Source: a virus
Reading direction: 5' to 3' (one strand)
Length of the DNA stretch: 28,899 bases
Virus record (IMG/VR): IMGVR_UViG_3300034198_022305
Location: 1 to 28,899 of that record
This document shows positions 10,901 to 17,495 of this stretch, in pieces. A program made the position numbers and the translations under genes. Each line of letters opens with the position of its first letter. Within the stretch, counting starts at the first letter, position 1. The notes beneath the pieces were generated by a model that had not been told where the DNA came from, did no database searches, and saw only the letters and a program-made list of their open reading frames with translations.

Positions 10901-11101
10901 TATAAGTTTGCCGTATACTAAATCTCTATATAGAGAGAGTTCAGTTTGTTCTATAGAAGCATTTGCTGCAGGAGGATTAGCATCATCACTCCAAGGATCT
11001 GGCTTACCGACAAATACATAATATGATTTGCTAAGCTTTTTAATATTATTAATAAAGCTATCAATATTGTCAATTATTTGATTTACTGTCAGAATAGCCA
11101 T
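7958..11101 (-). CDS. 8: Baseplate wedge subunit gp8-like, greatly enlarged
   Basis: Residues 1-180 match the T4 gp8 pattern of marine T4-like phages: SYYVFVGKPDPWSDD, LYRDLVYGKLI, DFYVLTNLGEVYKCIYNN and SDGYIWKYMYTVE. T4 gp8 has 334 residues; this one has 1047. The extra length consists mainly of repeated beta modules of the form 'F..gE.vtq..tGA.G.v...NnSyv.l...sGtF', with at least five copies between about residues 260 and 1010. T4 gp8 sits in the baseplate wedge and binds gp7/gp10; the same place is inferred here. A CATAAATA late box ends 28 bases before the ATG, and GGA lies 9-11 bases upstream of it. The position after gp6 and the gp7-like gene agrees with T4 order. Confidence 0.88.
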   Translation of the reverse strand: MAILTVNQIIDNIDSFINNIKKLSKSYYVFVGKPDPWSDDANPPAANASIEQTELSLYRDLVYGKLIANTDVSYMIRKTEWTNNTIYAQYSKNDPDLVDKDFYVLTNLGEVYKCIYNNQNSVSTIKPSLNTPTGTFRTSDGYIWKYMYTVETGANNKFSTSSYIPVTINSNVESSAVAGTIDYINITSPGTNYQVYDEGFLRNTLSGGYQVILPDTASQINGLYVGSTIYLKAGAGAGQIRDITEYSGLDRRLSVNPPFTVYVNLNLANVQGTISVGNRVTQNSVYVSYLYNTGSFSVGNNIIQTDTGATGTIAVANSSNFIVTKNNSSNNFSLDLPFYNSASAGTLKSGNVTVIAGNNFVIANTGTGFTSNYASGNYIKVGNTTSNVQIRRIISVNSTVIICDANTPFSQTYISNVHYLIPSAAIPVSTSTYSAYGTISYTNLNGINISITNTQPIGKLFIPGEQVTQVNEYDINQGANGIVSFANDSVLQLTSVSGTMTANLFVIGKSSNVKAQIYSVTSYPNITIEQPIGDFNSSQPIFVANSSGNTTGNAQVLFTSITPNQLTEYVISPKVSITGDGNGALAYAYVNTDDSVNPNRSISEVYMINTGQNYTIANVTITSNNVWGSGATAEAVVSPENGHGSNTYMELAAKYAGISVTFANGDNESYKFPVTGNYRRIGILEDPAINDATLTLNTFDRVKLYLGSNNGTSFANDEIVYQANTGKAGVMVFANSSYLELKNVSNTATGLPFYTYGTPGTESVNTSVVGLASGARANVVTTAANGMVNSSVSYFSVYSNVQSVSEIKTGATGRIIQTISNTTVRLSDISGHFNANDILYDSQTNAYANIVSISIANGNIDATTNFGHAFNQTCRIPLTSNTGVFSQFEKVTQQYSNGTGTVLTYNKDIDFTLTAPTGTFINGDKLTGNTTGASAIVLWANNSYVRCTDMNGTFASNEIVINQLSTQAQITNIYPALVLYNVYNTFNTGTNIITGATSGATGIATLSDTILYPELVRGSGTTSYIENIVPFTRSNTSTEKINIVIKF
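7975..7982 (-). promoter_or_regulatory. Weak candidate late promoter box (AATAAATA) before the DUF4815 gene
   Basis: The minus strand reads AATAAATA, one base away from the T4 late consensus TATAAATA, 25 bases before the ATG at 7949. This spacing is close to the 28 bases seen for gp8 and the tube-cap gene. It lies inside the end of the gp8 coding sequence, where AT-rich codons could produce it by chance. Confidence 0.25.
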
Positions 11102-11129
11102 TGTTTTTTCCAGATATCTTTATATATTC

Positions 11130-11137
11130 TATTTATG
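11130..11137 (-). promoter_or_regulatory. Candidate late promoter box CATAAATA for gp8
   Basis: The minus strand reads CATAAATA followed by a 28-base A/T-rich leader containing CTGGAAAAAACA directly before the gp8 ATG. The box overlaps the stop codon of the 76-residue gene. The same variant box occurs upstream of gp4 in this window, and the 28-base distance is identical to that of the TATAAATA box before the tube-cap gene at 22272. Confidence 0.5.
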
Positions 11138-11363
11138 GTAATAATTCTAATTCAACTGGAAATTCTGAATCATTTTCATCTAACTGTGGTAAATTACTGA
11201 GAAAATCTTTATATTGTTCATGCGCTGGATCAAGTAAAACAGCTACTGTTAAGATAAATGTAGAATTAGCACGCTCTGCTGGTATTAGAGCACTGTAATC
11301 ATTTTTTAGTGAATTTCCTTTTACGAATTCTGCTTGTTCTCTTGTTAATATAATATGTCTCAT
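11133..11363 (-). CDS. Small conserved phage protein of unknown function between gp7-like and gp8
   Basis: The 76-residue acidic product begins MRHIILTREQAEFVKG and contains a central beta-like stretch (STFILTVAVLLDPAHEQ) and an acidic end (PQLDENDSEFPVELELLP). Short proteins with the same 'LT.EQAe.V.G ... vL.DPaHe....fL..LP' outline occur next to tail genes of several phages, as I recall, but no function is known to me. Its ATG overlaps the stop of the gp7-like gene by one base (TAATG). The module it follows, at the C-terminus of the gp7-like protein, is itself tail-associated, so the two may have travelled together. This is inference. Confidence 0.75.
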   Translation of the reverse strand: MRHIILTREQAEFVKGNSLKNDYSALIPAERANSTFILTVAVLLDPAHEQYKDFLSNLPQLDENDSEFPVELELLP

Positions 11364-14251
11364 TATGTTGGTGCTCCTACCGAAACCATATAATTTCTAA
11401 CCGCATTAAATAAAGTAGAGTGCTGAGCACTAGTAAGTGATCCACCAACTGATGCAAAAGCAGTGCAAGCAGAGCGCTGCGGGGTGGGAAAAGAATCAGA
11501 AGAATTAACACCGCCAATATAAATACTGTATGCTGGTAATACTACTTGTGCTATAGTACTTGGTTGATTTGTTACTAATAAATTGCCTTGCTTAAACACT
11601 GAAAATGTTGTATTACTACGATTAATTGCAGTTAAACCTAAATTTGTATTTGAAGCTGCGGTTAAGGAAGCGGTTAAGGGAGAGGAGTGTAAATAGCCAA
11701 CGACGGCATTACCGGTTGCAGTTTTTGTACTTATGGCTATAGTTCCAAAACTTCCTCCGGCACCCATATCAAATCTATTATCCATGCCGAAATTAATTGT
11801 ACTATATACTGACATATGCATACTATTAGAATTAAGAGTTTTAGCATCTATAGTTGGTATAAAATTTGTATCATAATAATTAGCTGTATTAAAAACAAAA
11901 TGTCTGTCTATAACAAATGTGGGTGAATTCACTAGAGTTGCAGTACGTAATCTTTTTAAAGAAGTAGTGGCTTGAATAGCGTTTTCACATGCCATTAACC
12001 ATAAATCATCTGTATTGTAGAAGGTGTCGTTAACTAATAGACTTTCAAATAATGTTGATATAAGAGCAAAACGCGGAGTTGATACTGTACCGCCGCGCGC
12101 TATTACAGCAGCACGCCATCTGGATGCTAAATCGTAACCTATACTTCCAATTGTAAAACTTTGTGGTATTGCTACTTCGTTTTGTATTTCATTTACTATT
12201 CTAAATGAACCATATAATGCTATACCTGCAGGATGCACAAGATCTCTAACAAATTTTTCATAACTGCTAAGCATTTTAGTAGCTATAATATCATATGATT
12301 GCGTTTGCCAATATTGACTATCAATCACATGCTGTGTATCAGATAAAAATCCACTTCTATTAGCAAAAAAACCCGTTCCTATTCCATGTTTATCAACTAC
12401 TGTAGTTGCAGTAATAACAGTTTGATTTTGCGCATTAGAAGAACTTAAAGTAACATAAGAATCAGGCGAATATGCAAAACCAGAATCATATATATCTGCA
12501 GCTATAGCTACACCGACAGCACTTCCAGTATCACCTGTAACCTCAGCATTATAACCTTTAAACCCAGTTCCATCTTGTATTTTTAAGTCATAAATTTCTG
12601 GTTGTTGAATTGTTACAATTGGATCAGATGAATAACCACTTCCTGGATTAATTTCAGATAAGTATGCTATAGTTCCAACTTCTATATCATAAGAATTTAA
12701 AGCTAATCCAATTTGTATATCTAAATTTTTATTTGCAATAGTCGGTTTTGTAAACTGTGGCCAATTTGTATTTCTAGTAAATGAGCTAACAGTAGCAGTT
12801 GCACCAGTATCAACATTAGTTATACTTGATCCTGGTACAAAATAGCCAAAATTTGCGCCAGTTATAGTAAGAACACCACCGAGATAACTACTAATAGTAC
12901 CATTTCCATATGCATTTTGTACTGGCAAAATTGTATTAATACTTATTATTGAACTGGTAGTATTACTAATTAAAGTAACACCCGATACAAGATTTGCATT
13001 AGTTATACCAGTACCATTTACGTATATTAAAGTTCCATCTGATCTATATACAGTAAGATTAGTTATATTCAGACTGGAATTAGATAAATTTTCTCCATTT
13101 GCTAAAGAATTATTTACTAATAAATTAATGTCCATGGGTACTACATTAACACCAGATGTACTTCTAACTATATTACCATTATTCCAAGTACCAGCAGCAC
13201 CTGTTATAGCTACATTACATCCAGCAGCTATATTATCCATTATAGTAGTATTAGAATTACCAATAATGTCTGTTGTTATATTGAATATTTCTTTATCTAC
13301 AAGATCTCCTACTTTAAATGTAGCACCAGCCCCACCACCGCCTGTTACACTAATAGCAGGATTAATTGAAAATCCAGAACCACCATTTATTAAATTAAAA
13401 GTAACTTTTCCATTTTCATCTCTAACTGCAGAAACACGCGCTATACCACCGGTGCCATCACCATTAACATTTAAAAATTCTCCAACAGAAAAACCAGCTC
13501 CGCCATTTATAATACCAATTGAAGAAAGTGAACCAATAATAAGTGGTGCATTATCTATGGAAATTGCTAAATTATAATCAGTTTTTTCTATTTCAGTTAA
13601 CTGATTATACTCAAAATTACTTATTTTATTACCAGATTCATTAATATAAAGATCATTACAAATAATTTTATAACCATATCTAAAAGATCCAGTAACTGCT
13701 GAAAGTGTTAATATATTAATAGTTTCATTATTTACTATTTTTGTAGAATAGTTTTCAACTACAGCAGATGACTGCAATGAACTATCATATATGATTTTTC
13801 CAACTATATCACTTAAATATTTGTTACTAGATATTTCAATATAAATTGGCCTGGTATATTGATTATTTGAAAGTCTAAATAAATCATTGCCAGGTATATA
13901 TACTTGTATATCTTCATTGAAAAGTATTCTAAATAGCAATTCATAAGATCTAAGAGATCCCTTTGATCTATATAAATCTAATATATGCTTAGAAAGAAGA
14001 CGCTTATCAGCCACAATGCTTTCTGGTATAGAAAGCATATACTTATTTTTAAAATACTTAACAAAAGTATCAAGAGTATTATCAATATCAGAATACTCAT
14101 ATAGGCTTCTAGATTGCTCTAGAGGATTACCTACTGATTCTAGCCATTCATAATAAGCCCGAGTAAACGCAATAAAATTTGATCCATATTCTTTATAGAA
14201 TTCTGGAAAATGCGTCTGAATAAATGGTGATATATATTTTTCTATAGACAT
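11363..14251 (-). CDS. gp7-like baseplate protein with an added C-terminal tail/lectin-like module
   Basis: The 962-residue product starts with a segment conserved in marine T4-like phages: FPEFYKEYGSNFIAFTRAYY, EWLESVGNPLEQSRSLYEYS, DIDNTLDTFVKYFKNKYMLS, then DLYRSKGSLRSYELLFRILF. It lies between gp6 and gp8, where T4 has gp7 (1032 residues), so a wedge role is likely. Around residues 240-320 are glycine-rich repeats (INGGAGFSVGEFLNVNGDG, then INGGSGFSINPAISVTGGGG). From about residue 700 a different module begins: SRWRAAVIARGGTVSTPRFA, STLFESLLVNDTFYNTDDLW, NTANYYDTNFIPT, ending GGSLTSAQHSTLFNAVRNYM. That module recurs at the C-terminus of unrelated phage tail proteins and is probably a beta-sandwich, perhaps ligand binding. 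The start overlaps the gp6 stop (TAATG). The gp7 name rests mainly on position. Confidence 0.82.
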   Translation of the reverse strand: MSIEKYISPFIQTHFPEFYKEYGSNFIAFTRAYYEWLESVGNPLEQSRSLYEYSDIDNTLDTFVKYFKNKYMLSIPESIVADKRLLSKHILDLYRSKGSLRSYELLFRILFNEDIQVYIPGNDLFRLSNNQYTRPIYIEISSNKYLSDIVGKIIYDSSLQSSAVVENYSTKIVNNETINILTLSAVTGSFRYGYKIICNDLYINESGNKISNFEYNQLTEIEKTDYNLAISIDNAPLIIGSLSSIGIINGGAGFSVGEFLNVNGDGTGGIARVSAVRDENGKVTFNLINGGSGFSINPAISVTGGGGAGATFKVGDLVDKEIFNITTDIIGNSNTTIMDNIAAGCNVAITGAAGTWNNGNIVRSTSGVNVVPMDINLLVNNSLANGENLSNSSLNITNLTVYRSDGTLIYVNGTGITNANLVSGVTLISNTTSSIISINTILPVQNAYGNGTISSYLGGVLTITGANFGYFVPGSSITNVDTGATATVSSFTRNTNWPQFTKPTIANKNLDIQIGLALNSYDIEVGTIAYLSEINPGSGYSSDPIVTIQQPEIYDLKIQDGTGFKGYNAEVTGDTGSAVGVAIAADIYDSGFAYSPDSYVTLSSSNAQNQTVITATTVVDKHGIGTGFFANRSGFLSDTQHVIDSQYWQTQSYDIIATKMLSSYEKFVRDLVHPAGIALYGSFRIVNEIQNEVAIPQSFTIGSIGYDLASRWRAAVIARGGTVSTPRFALISTLFESLLVNDTFYNTDDLWLMACENAIQATTSLKRLRTATLVNSPTFVIDRHFVFNTANYYDTNFIPTIDAKTLNSNSMHMSVYSTINFGMDNRFDMGAGGSFGTIAISTKTATGNAVVGYLHSSPLTASLTAASNTNLGLTAINRSNTTFSVFKQGNLLVTNQPSTIAQVVLPAYSIYIGGVNSSDSFPTPQRSACTAFASVGGSLTSAQHSTLFNAVRNYMVSVGAPT

Positions 14252-16050
14252 TATCCGCTTACTACACTAACAGAAACACCAGAACCAGTATCTATCTGAA
14301 GAAGATTATTACGACTGCAATATATATCTTGATTTACTGGTGCTGCAAAAATTCTAAGACCACCTGTTGGTACTGCATCATAAACATATGAATTAATATT
14401 AATTATACCATTGTTATAATCAATAGATCCTGCTATACTATAATTGCTTGTAGTTGTTGTTACAGTTTTTTCTAGTCTAAATAAATTGCCTGCAGTATTA
14501 TTTACACCTGAAATATAATCAGTATATACATATGTTTTACCTTCAGACAAAAACTCATTACTAATGATACTAGCTTGTTGTATTGGGTTTAAATGAAAAT
14601 CGACTTTTAGTGATATAGCATTTATTGGATTAAGATCGATGAATTTTTTGTATATAAATGCAGATGTTTCATTACTTAATATACTAACATCAGTATTATC
14701 TATCGCACTAGTTAAATTAGACATGCGAAAATTTCTACCAAACTGTTTTAAGTTATTATCATTAAAATCTGAAATAGTATCAATTACTACTGTTTGCATC
14801 TGATATGGTGTTAAACCGGTTTGATTATAATCAATATGAACTTTAGATAAAAGAGTAATATATACAAATTCAGGATCAATGATAACAGGAGAAATTCCAA
14901 GAGATGATCTTGGTTGTAGAAACGCAATTAAATCTTTTTTTCTAGAATCGGTTAGTGCTGTTTCACTATATGTAGAACATGATACGTAAACTTTGCCATA
15001 TTCAACATCACCAATACCTGATATAGTTTCACCACCATATGCATTAACACTTTCTATATCTGGAAAATTTGCCAAAATAAGATCAATGTAATCTTGTGTA
15101 GTAACAACACGTTCTTGAGTTTGGAAATAACGTGGGGCATTATATCTAATAGATTCAATACTTTCTGCATCTGCACCACTAGAAGATATTGCAACAGTAG
15201 TAGTGGTCATACCACTTTCTATTCTAGTATTATTTATTCCACTTAAATCAACTTCAATTGTAAATGTATCAATACCATTAGCAGCAGTTCCAGCGGTTGT
15301 TCTATATTCTGCTGTAATAACTGCACCATTTAATGGTTTTCTTCCAAATACACCATCACCAAATACTATTTGATATCTATTATCAATATCGCATTGAAGA
15401 AAATATACTTCTGATAATCCATCTAAATCATATAAACTTTTAGTCTGCACATATTCGCTTATATATTGTCCATCATTTTCTGAAACGACAACTACCAGAC
15501 TATTAGTATCTATATTTGAATCAAGAAGTGTAAATTTTTGGCCTTCATCATTATAATTAACTATAAATGTATCTTGAGAATATGAACCTTCATAAATAGC
15601 TAGATTATTAGCTGTAAAAGTTTGATTACCAGATAAAAGTGTTAATGTCTTGTCAGTTGTAAAAGTGTAGTTTCCAGATGAATTTTTACCGGTAAAAGAT
15701 GTTCCCTTTGGAATAGTAAATGAAACAGCATTAGATGTAGGTATAATAAGATCAATTACAGCTTTAGAAGATCTATTAGATCTAGCTGTATAATTAAGCA
15801 TTTTTGCATGAGATACTACAGAAGATCTCAGTTGCGCTGAATCTAAAAACATTTCAGAAGCAGCCATATTCAAATAAAATGCATTCATGAAAGTATTATA
15901 AGAAAGCACATCTAACAGGACGTTCATATTAGACCCGTCATAGTCATAATCTTTAAACGCAGACTGTGTGCGTAAAAAATTCTTAAGATTAGCTTTTAAA
16001 GTATCAAAATCCAGCGAGGCTAGACTAATTGATGAGTTTCCTGTTGCCAT
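14251..16050 (-). CDS. 6: Baseplate wedge subunit gp6
   Basis: The 599-residue product shows the typical gp6 N-terminus: SLDFDTLKANLKNFLRTQSA, FKDYDYDGSNMNVLLDVLSY, NTFMNAFYLNMAASEMFLDS and AQLRSSVVSHAKMLNYTAR within residues 10-90. T4 gp6 has 660 residues and forms the ring-linking core of the wedge, related to the gpJ baseplate family of P2-like phages. Conserved later features include FQTQERVVTTQDY (about residue 313), which in the family lies in the region joining wedges, and SLGISPVIIDPEFV (about residue 385). The gene lies one base after the gp25 stop, so it probably depends on gp25 translation, and it overlaps the following gp7-like gene by one base. Identification is confident from sequence and order. 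Confidence 0.93.
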   Translation of the reverse strand: MATGNSSISLASLDFDTLKANLKNFLRTQSAFKDYDYDGSNMNVLLDVLSYNTFMNAFYLNMAASEMFLDSAQLRSSVVSHAKMLNYTARSNRSSKAVIDLIIPTSNAVSFTIPKGTSFTGKNSSGNYTFTTDKTLTLLSGNQTFTANNLAIYEGSYSQDTFIVNYNDEGQKFTLLDSNIDTNSLVVVVSENDGQYISEYVQTKSLYDLDGLSEVYFLQCDIDNRYQIVFGDGVFGRKPLNGAVITAEYRTTAGTAANGIDTFTIEVDLSGINNTRIESGMTTTTVAISSSGADAESIESIRYNAPRYFQTQERVVTTQDYIDLILANFPDIESVNAYGGETISGIGDVEYGKVYVSCSTYSETALTDSRKKDLIAFLQPRSSLGISPVIIDPEFVYITLLSKVHIDYNQTGLTPYQMQTVVIDTISDFNDNNLKQFGRNFRMSNLTSAIDNTDVSILSNETSAFIYKKFIDLNPINAISLKVDFHLNPIQQASIISNEFLSEGKTYVYTDYISGVNNTAGNLFRLEKTVTTTTSNYSIAGSIDYNNGIININSYVYDAVPTGGLRIFAAPVNQDIYCSRNNLLQIDTGSGVSVSVVSG

Positions 16051-16051
16051 C

Positions 16052-16471
16052 TTATCTTACTCGCTGAAGAACTAGTTCCAGTGACAATTGATTTGGATTA
16101 TTTATGATAAAGAAAAATATATTCACTGTAAATCTATTTTGATCTTCGTTATTAATAACATTAACTAATATATCATTTGCGCGTGATTCATTTTGCTTTA
16201 TTGTATTTATTATATCTTTTTTAAGATCATCTGCAGTAAATCCAGTATATGGCTCAAACAGCATTCTACTAACATTACCACCAATATTTGGATTAAATAA
16301 TCTTTCACCAAGATTTGTAAGAACTAAGTTTCTTATTGACTGCTTTATAGAATTTTCATTAGTTATTCTAGCAATATCATTAGACAATGGACTCTTGTCA
16401 AATGATGACAAGAAATCACTAAAGTATTCTTGCTGTTTTGCAGTTGGTGTTTGATAGTCTATTCGTGCCAT
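16052..16471 (-). CDS. 25: Baseplate wedge subunit gp25
   Basis: The 139-residue product has the GPW/gp25 family core: ENSIKQSIRNLVLTNLGERL followed by FNPNIGGNVSRMLFEPYTGF (residues 39-78). T4 gp25 has 132 residues and forms the sheath-initiating, wedge-core part of the baseplate; the gp25 fold also occurs in type VI secretion (TssE). Length and sequence fit well. The start ATG at 16471 follows 16 bases after the needle gene stop, and within that gap sits an exact TATAAATA box only six bases before the ATG. No well-spaced Shine-Dalgarno sequence is visible: AGGA overlaps the upstream stop but is 14 bases away. Confidence 0.95.
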   Translation of the reverse strand: MARIDYQTPTAKQQEYFSDFLSSFDKSPLSNDIARITNENSIKQSIRNLVLTNLGERLFNPNIGGNVSRMLFEPYTGFTADDLKKDIINTIKQNESRANDILVNVINNEDQNRFTVNIFFFIINNPNQLSLELVLQRVR

Positions 16472-16477
16472 TGATGT

Positions 16478-16485
16478 TATTTATA
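16478..16485 (-). promoter_or_regulatory. Candidate T4-type late promoter box TATAAATA directly before gp25
   Basis: The minus strand reads TATAAATA ACATCA ATG. In T4 the late box occupies about -13 to -6, so transcription would begin about one base before the gp25 start codon and give a nearly leaderless mRNA. It lies in one of the few intergenic gaps of this block. In sequence this AT-rich an 8-mer of this kind can arise by chance, but its non-coding position supports it. Confidence 0.5.
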
Positions 16486-16487
16486 TC

Positions 16488-17495
16488 CTATGGAGTAGGA
16501 ACTTTAGGCGGCTGTTTTACACTAGATGTACTAGTAACACCATTTGTATAAGTGTATATATGATTATTAGTATAAACATATCCAACACCATACGTATCCC
16601 ATGCATTCCATGAAATTGCGTGTGTCGAAATAGTATTTGCAAAAGTATCAATAAATTTACCACTAATTTTAAGTTCACCGCCCATTGGCGGTGTGGCACC
16701 AGCTTCTAATTGTGCAACAGTTATAGCTGGATCTGAACCAGCAGATCTTATAGCTATAAATGTATTGCCATGAATATAAGTAGATCCAAGTTTACTAATT
16801 ACTTTTGTTTGCTCTTTATTTGAAAATAGTGTAGCTCTATTTTCTCCATAGATAATTATATTTTCAGCAGCTTGTGCCTGTATATCACCATTAAGTGATT
16901 CTATAAGAAGTAAGTCTTTAGACTTTATGGTAGTATTACCGGCTAAAGCACCAGCTACAAAGTTAACTTTTCCAATTGAAAACATATTTTCATTGGCTAT
17001 AAAGCTAGAATCTTTACCAGACTGCGAGCCGATTCTGCCTTCACATAAAATATTATAATCTTTTTTTACTACAAGATTATAACTACCGCCAATTGTCTGT
17101 GTCATATTTCCTTTAACTTCAAGATGCGCATCGCCACCCACCACAATACGGGCCGCACCGCCAATTTTAATATCACCATTTTTTTCAATAGTTATAGTAG
17201 TACTTTGTTTTACTATCTTACTGTCATTGGCTGTAACTACTTCTACTTTACGACCATCCTGCGAGACTTCAGTATAAGATCCAGACTTATGAGCAAAGCG
17301 CATTCTTTCATTACCAGGCGTGTCATCAAGCTGAATTTCATGCCCGGCACGGGTTACCTGAGTATAGTTATATGGATATTCAGATGCATAAGTAGTTCCT
17401 GGCGAGCGTGTATTAGCTGCCGATGGTGATGATAGAATTTTTGTCTTACCGGTGAATAGGCCGGTTATAGTATCAAATATAGGAACATTTACCAT
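16488..17495 (-). CDS. Baseplate central needle, gp5 C-terminal beta-helix-like protein
   Basis: The 335-residue product matches the spike part of gp5/VgrG proteins. Residues 30-80 carry the conserved run YPYNYTQVTRAGHEIQLDDT followed by ERMRFAHKSGSYTEVSQDGR. Residues 95-150 hold alternating beta strands (ITIEKNGDIKIGGAARIVVG, then DAHLEVKGNMTQTIGGSYNL) as in the trimeric beta-helix that pierces the outer membrane. In T4 this forms the C-terminal third of gp5; here it is its own gene. Its ATG overlaps the stop of the gp5-like hub gene by one base (TAATG), so the two are made together and probably assemble as one trimeric spike. The last 40 residues (Tyr/Thr/Asn-rich, ending KQPPKVPTP) are unlike a beta-helix and may form the tip. 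Confidence 0.88.
   Translation of the reverse strand: MVNVPIFDTITGLFTGKTKILSSPSAANTRSPGTTYASEYPYNYTQVTRAGHEIQLDDTPGNERMRFAHKSGSYTEVSQDGRKVEVVTANDSKIVKQSTTITIEKNGDIKIGGAARIVVGGDAHLEVKGNMTQTIGGSYNLVVKKDYNILCEGRIGSQSGKDSSFIANENMFSIGKVNFVAGALAGNTTIKSKDLLLIESLNGDIQAQAAENIIIYGENRATLFSNKEQTKVISKLGSTYIHGNTFIAIRSAGSDPAITVAQLEAGATPPMGGELKISGKFIDTFANTISTHAISWNAWDTYGVGYVYTNNHIYTYTNGVTSTSSVKQPPKVPTP

Noticed and set aside
16099-16106. CATAAATA on the minus strand, 48 bases before gp6
   Set aside because: It lies within gp25 codons for Ile-Asn and such 8-mers are expected by chance at this AT content.
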